Assembly (NCBI GenBank): GCA_013177945.1
Contig: JABLXW010000003.1
Location: 106,953-170,952 of the forward strand
Length of the DNA: 64,000 nucleotides
From: Bacillota bacterium
GTDB lineage: Bacteria; Bacillota; DSM-12270; Thermacetogeniales; Thermacetogeniaceae
Direction: 5' to 3'
Numbering within the stretch: the first letter of the stretch is position 1; every line of letters starts with the position of its first letter. Under the pieces are notes generated by a model that saw nothing but the letters and a program-made list of their open reading frames with translations, had not been told where the DNA came from and ran no database searches. Below, piece by piece: positions 38,515 to 46,793 of the stretch. Position numbers and translations under genes: made by a program.

Positions 38515-39085
38515 GAAAGGAGCGCAAAAAACCGACCGGCTGGACGCGGAAACCCTGGTTCGCCTTTTGGGTGCTTCACACCAAAGGTCTGGGTGCCAAC
38601 TCCCGAGCAGCGCCAGCTGCGAGTATTGCTCCAGTACCGCACCCGCCTGATGCAGCTCAAGACCCGCTTGAAGAACATCGTTCATGCGGTGCTAGCACGC
38701 AACGGCTACCAGAGTCCAGCAAGCGACCTCTTCGGTCGAAAGGGCCGGAGTTCCTTGAGACCTTGACCTTGCCTCAAGGGGAAACGAAACATTTTTCCAG
38801 TCGGCCCTCGGGCTCATCGACGCCCTGGACAAGGAACTCAGGGGCCTGGAGGGGGAACTCTGCGCCAGGGCCAGGACCATACCAGAGGCCCGGCTCTTGC
38901 TCGGCGTCCCGGGCCTGGATGTGGTGAGCATCATGACCATCTTAGCCGAAATTGGGGATGTGCGGAGCTTCTCTTCCCCGAAGAAGCTGGCTCAATCGAC
39001 TGGCCTGGTGCCGCAACCTCTTTAGGCAGGGCACTGCCCGCAAGAAAACTAAGCCTGTGGTGGCGGAAACTACCCTCTTTAAAGT
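38515..39085 (+). mobile_element. IS110-family transposase relic
   Basis: Pieces in three frames give KTDRLDAETLVRLLG, VPTPEQRQLRVLLQYRTRL and LKTRLKNIVHAVLARNG of the DEDD domain. The C-terminal domain follows: IDALDKELRGLEGEL, ARLLLGVPGLDVVSIMTILA and FSSPKKLAQSTGLVP. It lacks the true N-terminus and is frameshifted. Its C-terminal part is almost the same as the fragment at 29600-29790 on the other strand. Confidence 0.8.
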
Positions 39086-39260
39086 CCTTAGTATTCAGGC
39101 ACGTTGCGGATCTCTTAGGTAAGGCGGGCTGAAAAAGTGAGGATGACTCAGGATTGTGCGGCCTCGCGTCGGATCAACAAAGATAAGATTATAAAAAAGG
39201 ATCAGTCGATATGTCGAATAACCTGAATGATACCAATCACTGAAGAACAGGAGGGAAAAA

Positions 39261-39947
39261 ATGGAGCAGAAGAACACCGCCCTGGTCATCTGCGAATCCT
39301 TGGCCCAGGAGATCAAAAAGATCGTACCTACCAATCTTGAAATCAGGGAAATTGAGTTAGGCTTGCACGATTATCCCAAGAAGCTCAACGAAAAACTGAG
39401 TAATGTGTTATCCGAACTGGAAGAGGAAAAGAAGTGGGACGTGATCCTGCTTGGGTTTGGCCTCTGCTCAGAAGGAACGGTTGGTTTGAAAACGAAGCGG
39501 GCTAAACTCGTTTTGCCGAGAACCGATGACTGCATTGCCATCTTTCTGGGGTCCAGGGAAGCGTACCTGGAGCAATTTAGAAAACAACCTGGAACCTATT
39601 ATTTTACAAAGGGATTCTTAAAGGATGGCACTGGACCCCTGGCGATGTATCTGGGAGAGCACGAATGGACTAGGAAATACAGCAAGGAAAAGGCCCGGTG
39701 GCTTGCCAAAGAGATGATGAAGAATTACACGCGGGCGGCCCTTATCGATACAGGCGTTTACGACATTACCCCTTACATAGCCAAGGTCAAAAAAACAGCA
39801 GAGGTTTTTGGTCTTAAGTTCGAGATTATCCCTGGATCCCTGGCTATCCTGGAAGCTCTTGTGAAGAGCCCGTGGGACGACCGGTTTGTTGTAGTCGAGC
39901 CCGGTCAGGAAATTACCAGGAAGATGTTTTACAAGGAAGGAAACTAG
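39261..39947 (+). CDS. DUF1638 family protein, copy 2
   Basis: A 228-residue paralogue of the protein at 20846-21556, clearly alignable over its whole length. Shared features are ALVICESL at the start, WDVILLGFGLCSEGTVGL, LVLPRTDDC, FLGSREAYLEQF, GTYYFTKGFL, MKNYTRAALIDTGVY, KFEIIPGSLAIL and a C-terminal VVVEPGQEITRKMFY. ATG at 39261 follows AGGAGGG. No membrane segment or signal. It closes the methyltransferase island. Function is unknown; the conserved Cys in GLC and DDC and its position argue for a corrinoid methyl-transfer accessory role (inference). Confidence 0.88.
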   Translation: MEQKNTALVICESLAQEIKKIVPTNLEIREIELGLHDYPKKLNEKLSNVLSELEEEKKWDVILLGFGLCSEGTVGLKTKRAKLVLPRTDDCIAIFLGSREAYLEQFRKQPGTYYFTKGFLKDGTGPLAMYLGEHEWTRKYSKEKARWLAKEMMKNYTRAALIDTGVYDITPYIAKVKKTAEVFGLKFEIIPGSLAILEALVKSPWDDRFVVVEPGQEITRKMFYKEGN

Positions 39948-40187
39948 TACCGCTACACAAAGTTCTCGCACACTTTTTCAGAAAGGATTGGTTCAAATAG
40001 CAGGGTTAAAAAAACAGCCATTTTTTATCTGTTAAATATCGTAAAACCTTCCAAACCGAATTAGTTTTTCTCTCTCTAAATCGAACATGGAAAATGTTAA
40101 TTTTGATGCACGAATTTATGTGTTAGAGCGCCAAGTATGGAAATTTTTTCCCACTCGGAGTTGACAGCTACCAGGGGAAAAGTGGCC

Positions 40188-40216
40188 TTGACTTTGAAGG
40201 GAAAAACTAATAAAAT
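40188..40216 (+). promoter_or_regulatory. Sigma-A promoter of tRNA-Pro
   Basis: TTGACT (40188-40193), a 17-base spacer and TAAAAT (40211-40216), five of six matches in each box. The -10 lies 18 bases before the tRNA 5' end. A further TTGACA at 40161 has no fitting -10. Confidence 0.75.
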
Positions 40217-40234
40217 TTTATACGGATGAGGAGT

Positions 40235-40311
40235 CAGGGTGTAGCTCAGCTTGGTAGAGCGCTAGCTTGGGGTGCTAGAGGCCGCGGGTTCAAATCCCGC
40301 CACTCTGACCA
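40235..40311 (+). tRNA. tRNA-Pro (anticodon GGG)
   Basis: A 77-base cloverleaf with encoded CCA. Acceptor arm CAGGGTG/CACTCTG (one G-U), D arm GCTC/GAGC, anticodon arm CTAGC-TTGGGGT-GCTAG with GGG at 40269-40271. The variable loop is AGGCC and the T arm GCGGG-TTCAAAT-CCCGC. It sits at the border between the accessory island and core genes. Confidence 0.97.
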
Positions 40312-40321
40312 TTGAAATCGG

Positions 40322-40344
40322 CGGGGATGATTCCCCGTTTTTTT
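40322..40344 (+). terminator. Rho-independent terminator after tRNA-Pro
   Basis: CGGGGA-TGAT-TCCCCG followed by seven T residues, 10 bases after the tRNA. A clean terminator. Confidence 0.85.
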
Positions 40345-40380
40345 GTTCAAGTTTATTTCTTTATTCTTTCGGAGATGGCC

Positions 40381-41523
40381 ATGGTTTACAGGGTTCTTCA
40401 TGTAGTGCGCCCGGCCCGGGGGGGAATGAAAAAACACCTGGAGATCCTTTTTCGGGGTCTCAATTGCGAGAAGTACCATCTCTACCTGGCTGCTCCCCCC
40501 GGCAACGAAATCATCACTTCACTGGAACCCTTCGCCCGAAAAATTTTTCCGGTTCCAATTGCCGAGGGATGGGATCCCTTCAGGGATTGGCAGATCGTGA
40601 GAACTCTTTGCTCCCTCATCAAAAGCGAAAGAATCGATCTTGTTCACACCCACGGATTGCGGGCCGGGGTTTTGGGGCGGCTGGCTGCACTTTTTGCCGG
40701 GCACCGTGCTGTTGTTGCCACATTTCACAATCTGCTCGATGCCAAAACCTCTTTTTTTGTTTTTTTCCGGTTTCTTCAGGCTTTTCTCAACAGGTTTGCG
40801 ACAAGCCACATCATAACCGTATCAAAAGCTTTGCAGGAAGAGGTCCAAAAGTATACCTGGACGCCGCCTGAAAAAATCACGGTCATTTATAATGGAATAG
40901 ATCAACAGGTCTTCAGCAACCAGGGAACACTGCCGCACCTGACGCCCCTTTCGTTTGGGCTGCCGCGTAATTTACCGGTTGTTGGTGCAGTGGCGCGTCT
41001 TGAACCGAGAAAAGGGATTAAGTACCTGATCGAAGCAGTTCCTTTAGTTGACAAGTACTACGGGCCCGCTTATTTTTTTATTGTAGGGGATGGACCGGAG
41101 CGCGAGAGCCTGGAAGAGCTTGCCAAAAAAATGAACCTGACGGAGAGGGTTGTCTTTACGGGATTTCGCTCCGACATTCCACGCCTTTTGTCACTTTTTG
41201 ACCTAGCTGTCATCCCTTCAGTTCAGGAGGGGCTTTCGATCTTCTGTCTCGAGGCTCTGGCGAGCGGCCTGGCGGTAGTTGCCACTTCTGTAGGGGGCCT
41301 CCGGGAGATTATCCGGGATGGAGAGACGGGAGTGCTGGTGCCTCCGGCCGACCCCGCGGCCCTGGCGCAGGCGGTTGGGGAACTGCTTAAAAACCGGGAA
41401 TTTGCCGCCCTCCTGGCCCGTCAGGGGAGGGAGCTGGTGGCGCGGAATTTTTCTCACACCCAAATGATTAAGAAGACGGAGCAGATTTATGAAAAGGTTT
41501 TGATGGAAAGGATTCTCAAATAA
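40381..41523 (+). CDS. GT4-family glycosyltransferase
   Basis: A 380-residue GT-B fold enzyme transferring a sugar from a nucleotide sugar. The N-terminal acceptor domain has VRPARGGMKKHLEIL (glycine-rich loop) and DLVHTHGLRAG. The donor domain carries VGAVARLEPRKGIKYLIEA, FIVGDGPERESLEEL and the E-x7-E motif in VQEGLSIFCLEALASGLAV. ATG at 40381 has CGGAG upstream; ATG at 40375 is an alternative. The next gene encodes a large membrane protein, so both may work on a cell-envelope polymer (inference). Confidence 0.9.
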   Translation: MVYRVLHVVRPARGGMKKHLEILFRGLNCEKYHLYLAAPPGNEIITSLEPFARKIFPVPIAEGWDPFRDWQIVRTLCSLIKSERIDLVHTHGLRAGVLGRLAALFAGHRAVVATFHNLLDAKTSFFVFFRFLQAFLNRFATSHIITVSKALQEEVQKYTWTPPEKITVIYNGIDQQVFSNQGTLPHLTPLSFGLPRNLPVVGAVARLEPRKGIKYLIEAVPLVDKYYGPAYFFIVGDGPERESLEELAKKMNLTERVVFTGFRSDIPRLLSLFDLAVIPSVQEGLSIFCLEALASGLAVVATSVGGLREIIRDGETGVLVPPADPAALAQAVGELLKNREFAALLARQGRELVARNFSHTQMIKKTEQIYEKVLMERILK

Positions 41524-41542
41524 TAAGGGGATTTGGATAGAG

Positions 41543-43756
41543 TTGGAAGCAAAAAGAGGGAAGGCTCTTCAGAAGGTTCTATTAATTTTTTTAACCATCG
41601 GCTTTTTTTATTTTCTCAAACAGGACACCATCTGGGCCCAAAGCCGGCATCACCCCCGCCAGGTAGTCCTCCTGGTTTGCAATTATTTAGAACTGGGCGA
41701 TCTGAATTCCTCCGACCTTCCCGCCTTCCGGGCCTTTTTCAGAAAGGGGGCCGGGGCCCTTCTCAACACCAATACCGCTGCTGCCCGTACATCTCCCCAT
41801 GTTGCGGCTACAGTAAGCGCCGGCAGTGTTGCATTTGGCACTGCCGAGGAAACCCTTGTTTTTGGTGGCAGCGAAACCTACCAGGGCCAGGACCCCGTGT
41901 CTCTTTTTCAGGCGCGCACGGGATTTACTCCGCGCCCGGAGAATCTTGTTGTTGTTGATTTGCCTTTGATTGTCCGGGCGAATGAAGCTGGTCAGGCCGA
42001 TGCAGTTCCGGGAGCACTGGGGGATGCCTTGCACCGGGCGGGAATGCGCACCGGTGCCTTGGGAAATGCTGATTTACCCGGCGTTCCGCAGCGGTCCATG
42101 GCCGTAATCGCGATGGACCGGCGGGGAATCGTTGATGCCGGAAATGTTTCCACCGGCCTGCTGCGGCCTCATCAGGAGGGATTGCTTGGATATCGCACGG
42201 ACTACCAGGCATTGAAGAAAGATTTTCTTGCCCTGCGGCAGGAGGTCAATTTCCTTGTCGTCGATTTGGGCGATCTTGTCCGTTTGGAGCAAACTAAAGA
42301 ATATCTGACCGATGAGGTTTATCTTCGAGAAAGAAGACTTATCCTGAGGGAATTCGACCAGTTCCTGGGGTGGTTATTGCAGAACACCGATCTCCGGCAC
42401 AGTCAGGTCATTGTTGCCTCTTTGGTCCCGTCCCCGGATGCTTTGAACGAAAAGAGGCTTTTTACTTTTATCGGGGTGCAGGGGGAGAAGATGAGTCCTG
42501 GTTTGCTGGTTTCCCCCACGACGCGCAGGCCAGGAATTGTTGCTTTATACGATATCGCACCGAGCATTCTTAAATATTTGGGAGCCCCCGAATTTAAAAA
42601 CATGGAGGGGCGGCCCTGGACGGTTGCACCAGCAGCCGGTAATCTCGAGATCCTTGCGGATGTTGAAGCCAGGACATTTTTTATCTCGCTTCTTCGCCCG
42701 ACCTTGGTTAAAGGGTATGTTCTCCTTTACCTTGTCATTCTGGCCGGAATCCTTTTCTGCCTGCTGGTCAACTCCCGGAAAAGTAAATATTTTTCCCCTT
42801 TTCTTCTGGGCCTCATTGCAGTCCCTTCTGTCTGGCTGCTGATAGGTTCTTTTTCGCCCCTTAACATCTGGCTGTACCTGCTCATATTTTTCAGTATGGT
42901 TGCCGTTCTGGTCGCGGGCAGCATCCGGCTGGCGCGCAACAAAGTCTTAGATTCCCTTTTGTTTCTTTGTCTGGCCACTGTAGGACTGCTTCTTGGTGAT
43001 ACTCTCGCCGGAAATTTCTTTCAGAAAAATTCGGTGCTGGGCTACGACCCGATGGCGGGAGCGCGCTTTTACGGAATCGGCAACGAGTATATGGGCGTTC
43101 TTTTGGGTGCCGCGCTAATGGGGGCCTCACTTTTTATCGAACGCCTGGGCAGATGTTCCCGGGGTCTCCTTCTTTTGGTAGGGGGCCTCCTCCTTTTTAC
43201 CGTGGGTATCACCGGAGCACCGCAGTGGGGAAGCAACTTTGGGGGGATGCTGGCTTTGTTGGTTGCCTTCAGCTATACCTTTTTCAGATTTTTGGGAATT
43301 CGCATCCGCAAGCGTGAAGTTTTGGTTATCGGAATCGCCTCGCTCCTGGCCAGTTTGGGATTGTTTGCTATGGATTATTTGCGCCCTCCGGAACTGCGCT
43401 CCCATTTTGGTCAGCTGGTTTCGGCCATCCAGACCGCAGGAGCAAGTGCTTTTCTGGAGGTTGTTGCCAGAAAATTGACGATGAACTACCGGTTGATCAA
43501 ATACACCATCTGGACGCGGGTTCTGATTGGAACCCTCCTTGCGCTGGGGGTTCTCTTTTACCGCCCCATAGGAATCTTCCGCCGGGTTTTAACAAAGCAC
43601 CCTGCTCTTGCTGCAGGGCTCGAGGGAAGCCTGCTGGGTGCATTTGCAGCTTTGATCTTTAATGACTCGGGCATTGTTGCAGCTGCGACTGCCATTATTT
43701 TCCCTGCAGCTACTCTTTTCTTTTTGATTTTGCAGGAGCAGGAAACCTTTTTCTAA
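41543..43756 (+). CDS. Large membrane protein with alkaline-phosphatase-like domain
   Basis: A 737-residue protein. An N-terminal membrane anchor (about residues 10-30) is followed by an extracytoplasmic domain of about 350 residues. It resembles an AlkP/phosphopentomutase-like fold: a VVLLVCNYLELGDL opening, AARTSPHVAATVSAG near the nucleophile position, and a C-terminal VALYDIAPSILKYLG block typical of such enzymes. After residue 390 come about nine or ten membrane segments, with FYGIGNEYMGVLLG and GAPQWGSNFGGMLA loops. TTG at 41543 is the likely start, with a weak ribosome site. It is probably an envelope sugar-phosphate enzyme. I cannot name the reaction. Confidence 0.65.
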   Translation: MEAKRGKALQKVLLIFLTIGFFYFLKQDTIWAQSRHHPRQVVLLVCNYLELGDLNSSDLPAFRAFFRKGAGALLNTNTAAARTSPHVAATVSAGSVAFGTAEETLVFGGSETYQGQDPVSLFQARTGFTPRPENLVVVDLPLIVRANEAGQADAVPGALGDALHRAGMRTGALGNADLPGVPQRSMAVIAMDRRGIVDAGNVSTGLLRPHQEGLLGYRTDYQALKKDFLALRQEVNFLVVDLGDLVRLEQTKEYLTDEVYLRERRLILREFDQFLGWLLQNTDLRHSQVIVASLVPSPDALNEKRLFTFIGVQGEKMSPGLLVSPTTRRPGIVALYDIAPSILKYLGAPEFKNMEGRPWTVAPAAGNLEILADVEARTFFISLLRPTLVKGYVLLYLVILAGILFCLLVNSRKSKYFSPFLLGLIAVPSVWLLIGSFSPLNIWLYLLIFFSMVAVLVAGSIRLARNKVLDSLLFLCLATVGLLLGDTLAGNFFQKNSVLGYDPMAGARFYGIGNEYMGVLLGAALMGASLFIERLGRCSRGLLLLVGGLLLFTVGITGAPQWGSNFGGMLALLVAFSYTFFRFLGIRIRKREVLVIGIASLLASLGLFAMDYLRPPELRSHFGQLVSAIQTAGASAFLEVVARKLTMNYRLIKYTIWTRVLIGTLLALGVLFYRPIGIFRRVLTKHPALAAGLEGSLLGAFAALIFNDSGIVAAATAIIFPAATLFFLILQEQETFF

Positions 43757-43778
43757 TACACAAGAAAGGAGAGTTCGA

Positions 43779-44582
43779 ATGCGGTATGCACGCTGTTATC
43801 ATCAGGGAAGGGAGACCTGGGGGCTGGTTGAGGGAGATTTTATCAGAGTGATTGAAGGCAGCCCTTTTCAACACTGGAGGCTTACCGAAGAAAAGATTCC
43901 CCTGGCCGGGGCCAGCCTGCTTCCTCCCTGTACTCCCAGCAAAATTGTTTGCGTTGCCCTTAATTACCGGGATCACGCCCGGGAGCTCGGAATGGCACTG
44001 CCCGGGGAACCGCTTCTTTTTTTTAAACCTCCCTCTGCGGTCATAGGCCCCGGCCAGAAAATCGTTTACCCTCGCTGCAGTCACCAGGTGGATTACGAAG
44101 GAGAGCTTGCAGTAATTATAAAAGAGAAAGCAAGGTGCGTGGCGGAGGCCGAGGCGGATTCCAGGATTCTCGGATATACCTGCGGCAACGATGTTACGGC
44201 CCGTGACTTTCAAAGAAAAGACGGCCAGTGGACGAGGGCCAAATCCTTTGATACTTTTTGCCCCCTGGGCCCCTTTCTTGCCGTTGGTTTAAACTCCAGA
44301 TCCCTTGACATAAAAGTTACGGTCAACGGTAAAATTCGCCAGGATTCATCAACAAAGGAGATGATTTTTTCTGTTGCGCAGCTGGTGAGTTATATTTCAA
44401 CCATCATGACGCTTTACCCGGGTGATGTAATCATGACGGGGACACCTTTTGGGGTAGGGCCGCTCCAGGTTGGCGATCTGGTCAGTGTCGAAATTGAAGG
44501 AATTGGTGTTTTAACCAATGAAGTTATTGCCGAAGAGTCTAAAAATTTTGTTGACAAAACATCAGGAAGTGCTAAAATTTAA
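43779..44582 (+). CDS. Fumarylacetoacetate hydrolase-family protein
   Basis: A 267-residue member of the FAH superfamily (hydrolases, hydratases and decarboxylases of 2-oxo acids). Metal-site motifs are visible: VDYEGELAVII with the conserved Glu residues, GYTCGNDVTARDFQ, KSFDTFCPLGP, and a C-terminal GDVIMTGTPFGVGPL. An N-terminal FAA_hydro-like domain is short. ATG at 43779 sits after AAGGAGAG. Substrate is unknown. The 3' end contains the promoter for speD. Confidence 0.9.
   Translation: MRYARCYHQGRETWGLVEGDFIRVIEGSPFQHWRLTEEKIPLAGASLLPPCTPSKIVCVALNYRDHARELGMALPGEPLLFFKPPSAVIGPGQKIVYPRCSHQVDYEGELAVIIKEKARCVAEAEADSRILGYTCGNDVTARDFQRKDGQWTRAKSFDTFCPLGPFLAVGLNSRSLDIKVTVNGKIRQDSSTKEMIFSVAQLVSYISTIMTLYPGDVIMTGTPFGVGPLQVGDLVSVEIEGIGVLTNEVIAEESKNFVDKTSGSAKI
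44551..44578 (+). promoter_or_regulatory. Sigma-A promoter for speD
   Basis: TTGACA (44551-44556), a 16-base spacer and TAAAAT (44573-44578), lying inside the end of the FAH-family gene and 110 bases before the speD start. Confidence 0.65.
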
Positions 44583-44688
44583 TAGGATTGGAATCGGGCG
44601 CCGGAGAAATTGAACTGGCTCCGATTTCCTTCCGTTTTTCATTAATAATGCATGTTAATAGAATTTTTAAAGGAGGTTGAGACTATTA

Positions 44689-45075
44689 ATGACAAATCTG
44701 GACTCTTTGGGGCGTCACATTTTAGCTGAAATTTATGGTTGCGCATTCGAGGTTCTGGACGACATCGAGAAGGTCCAGCAGTACATGATCGATGCGGCAC
44801 TTGCAGCAGGAGCCGAAATCAGAGAATGCGTCTTCCATAAATTCAGCCCTCAAGGGGTAAGTGGAGTAGTGGTAATTTCCGAGTCCCATCTGGCGATCCA
44901 TACCTGGCCCGAGCTAGGCTACGCTGCAGTGGATGTCTTTACATGCGGAAAAAAGGTTGATCCCTGGAGCGCCTGCCGGTATCTTGTTGAGAAATTTCAA
45001 GCTGAACACATAACCGCTACAGAAGTAAGACGCGGCATTATGGAAATTAGCCAGAGGGCGGCGGTGAATCTTTAG
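44689..45075 (+). CDS. speD: S-adenosylmethionine decarboxylase proenzyme
   Basis: Small bacterial-type SpeD (128 residues) supplying the aminopropyl group for spermidine. Self-cleavage at the Glu-Ser bond in ISESHLAIHTWPE creates the pyruvoyl group. The conserved His and Cys appear in SHLAIHTWPE and VDVFTCG. ATG at 44689 follows AAAGGAGG at 44669; a TTG inside the ribosome-site region is less likely. No speE lies next to it. A long terminator hairpin follows, so it is likely monocistronic. Confidence 0.95.
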   Translation: MTNLDSLGRHILAEIYGCAFEVLDDIEKVQQYMIDAALAAGAEIRECVFHKFSPQGVSGVVVISESHLAIHTWPELGYAAVDVFTCGKKVDPWSACRYLVEKFQAEHITATEVRRGIMEISQRAAVNL

Positions 45076-45119
45076 GAGGGATATTTATTTTAGACCGCCC
45101 AGAAAAACAAAAGGGTTAG

Positions 45120-45162
45120 CAAATAAGCCTTACAAGGAGTGTTGTAAGGCTTATTTGTTTTT
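45120..45162 (+). terminator. Strong terminator after speD
   Basis: A perfect 16-bp inverted repeat (CAAATAAGCCTTACAA at 45120-45135, complement at 45142-45157) with a six-base loop and a following T-run. It can work on both strands. Confidence 0.8.
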
Positions 45163-45263
45163 CAGGAAAATTAAAAATTTCTTGTTTTCTAAAGGAGGAA
45201 TTATTCAGAAAAGAGAGAATAGACTCTATGAGAGATTTTTACGCTTTTTAAGAGGGGGTCGCG

Positions 45264-45833
45264 ATGAGCGAGTTCAATTTGTCTCAGGCCTTGGAAACGA
45301 ACCGGTCTTTTGTGGATAAGGTTATCGCAGAAAGTGGTCAGGATATTCGGCAGTGTTACCAGTGTGCCAAGTGTTCCGGTGGCTGCCCGGGGACTTTTGC
45401 GATGGATTACCTTCCCAACCAAATCATGCGGATGCTGATGCTGGGGATGAAGGAGGAAGTTCTTAAATCCCAAACCATCTGGGTTTGTATGGCCTGCAAC
45501 ACATGCACAACCCGCTGCATCAGGGATATTGACGTCGCCCGGGTGATGGACACCCTGCGTCAAGAGGCGGTTAAGCATGGTTACACGGAGAAGGGAAGGC
45601 TTGTTCTCATTTTCAATGACGTATTTTTAGGAACAGTTCGGAGCTACGGCCGTCTTTTTGAGGCAGGCCTTTTGATGATGAACAACATGAGAACGGGGAA
45701 CTTAATGAAGGACATGCAGTTTGGGCTTCCCATGATGCTCAAGGGCAAGGCCAAGCCGTTCCCACATCGGATCAAAGGGCGCAAAGAAATCAGGAAAATT
45801 TTTGAAGAGACCAGGCGGAGGGAGGGAAAATAG
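45264..45833 (+). CDS. hdrC: Heterodisulfide reductase subunit C-like iron-sulfur protein
   Basis: A 189-residue protein with two [4Fe-4S] binding motifs, CYQCAKCSGGCP (about residue 32) and CMACNTCTTRC (about residue 73). The helical tail is typical of HdrC/MvhD-linked proteins. In acetogens HdrABC-type complexes take part in flavin-based electron bifurcation or methylene-tetrahydrofolate reduction. ATG at 45264 follows AGAGGGGG. It is one base before hdrB, and there is no hdrA here. Confidence 0.9.
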   Translation: MSEFNLSQALETNRSFVDKVIAESGQDIRQCYQCAKCSGGCPGTFAMDYLPNQIMRMLMLGMKEEVLKSQTIWVCMACNTCTTRCIRDIDVARVMDTLRQEAVKHGYTEKGRLVLIFNDVFLGTVRSYGRLFEAGLLMMNNMRTGNLMKDMQFGLPMMLKGKAKPFPHRIKGRKEIRKIFEETRRREGK

Positions 45834-46709
45834 ATGGCAAAGTACGCTTTTTATCCTGGCTGCTCCCTGGAAACCGGCGGTATCGAGTATGGGATGTCCA
45901 GTCATGCAGTTGCTGAAGCCCTGGGGATTGAGTTTCTTGAAGTTCCCGATTGGAACTGTTGCGGTGCTTCTTCTGCTCACATGACAGATCATTTATTATC
46001 CCTCGCTCTTCCCGCTCGTGTTCTGGCCCTGGCAGAAACGCTGCCTGTAAATGAAATGGTTGCTCCCTGTGCGGCATGCCATCAGCGGTTTGCGGCTGTT
46101 GAGTACGAGCTTCAAAATGAGGACCTGCGGCGAAAGGTAAATTCCTTGCTGGAGCGCCCCTATACAGGCAAAGTAAGACTGAGGAGCTATCTCGATGTTT
46201 TTGCAAATCCTGCGACCTTGGAAGAGATTCGGAAAAAGGTAAAAAGAAGCCTGAAAGGGTTGAAGGTTGCCTGCTACTACGGCTGCTTGTTTGTAAAACC
46301 ACCGAAACTTGTAAATTTCGTTGACGATCCCGAAAATCCTCAGGCAATGGACAACATTATGCGCGTCCTGGGGGCGGAGCCTTTACCCTGGCCTTATAAA
46401 ACCGAGTGCTGCGGTGCTTCCCTGGGAATGACCAGAGAGGATGCCTGCACAAAGCTGTGCAATGACATCCTCAAAATTGCCAAGGACTCAGGTGCCGACT
46501 GCATTGTGGCCGCGTGCCCCCTTTGCCAGCAGAATCTTGATATGCGGCAAATCACCGTTGAGAAGAAATATGGCACCCAGTACCGGATGCCAATTCCCTT
46601 CTTCACCCAGTTAATCGGGCTGGCTTTAGGTCTCGATCCCAAGGTGCTTGGCTTTAAGAAATTGTTTGTCGATCCTGTGATGGTTCTGCGGAAAGTTGGA
46701 GCAGCTTAA
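45834..46709 (+). CDS. hdrB: Heterodisulfide reductase subunit B-like protein
   Basis: A 291-residue CCG-domain protein. The two CCG boxes needed for the non-cubane [4Fe-4S] site are NCCGASSAHM (about residue 41) and ECCGASLGM (about residue 193), with CAACHQRF and CPLCQQNLD cysteines near each. ATG at 45834 overlaps the previous stop region after GGAGGG. Together with hdrC it forms an HdrBC pair without HdrA, so its electron partner is encoded elsewhere. Confidence 0.92.
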   Translation: MAKYAFYPGCSLETGGIEYGMSSHAVAEALGIEFLEVPDWNCCGASSAHMTDHLLSLALPARVLALAETLPVNEMVAPCAACHQRFAAVEYELQNEDLRRKVNSLLERPYTGKVRLRSYLDVFANPATLEEIRKKVKRSLKGLKVACYYGCLFVKPPKLVNFVDDPENPQAMDNIMRVLGAEPLPWPYKTECCGASLGMTREDACTKLCNDILKIAKDSGADCIVAACPLCQQNLDMRQITVEKKYGTQYRMPIPFFTQLIGLALGLDPKVLGFKKLFVDPVMVLRKVGAA

Positions 46710-46793
46710 TGAGGCGTCTCTCTTTAGGGAAAAAATCGCGAGGGGGTTCTTGCTTCCAAAGAACCCCTTATTCATAGGGAGGACCTTTTTTCG

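Noticed and set aside
2932..39223. Recurring TATTCGACAT words (2932, 18266, reverse near 39214)
   Set aside because: A 10- to 14-base match is expected by chance in a window this size and no consistent position relative to genes was seen.
40235..40311. tRNA-Pro as integration site of the island
   Set aside because: The island lies on the 5' side of the tRNA, no integrase gene is visible and no copy of the tRNA 3' end was found at the left boundary.
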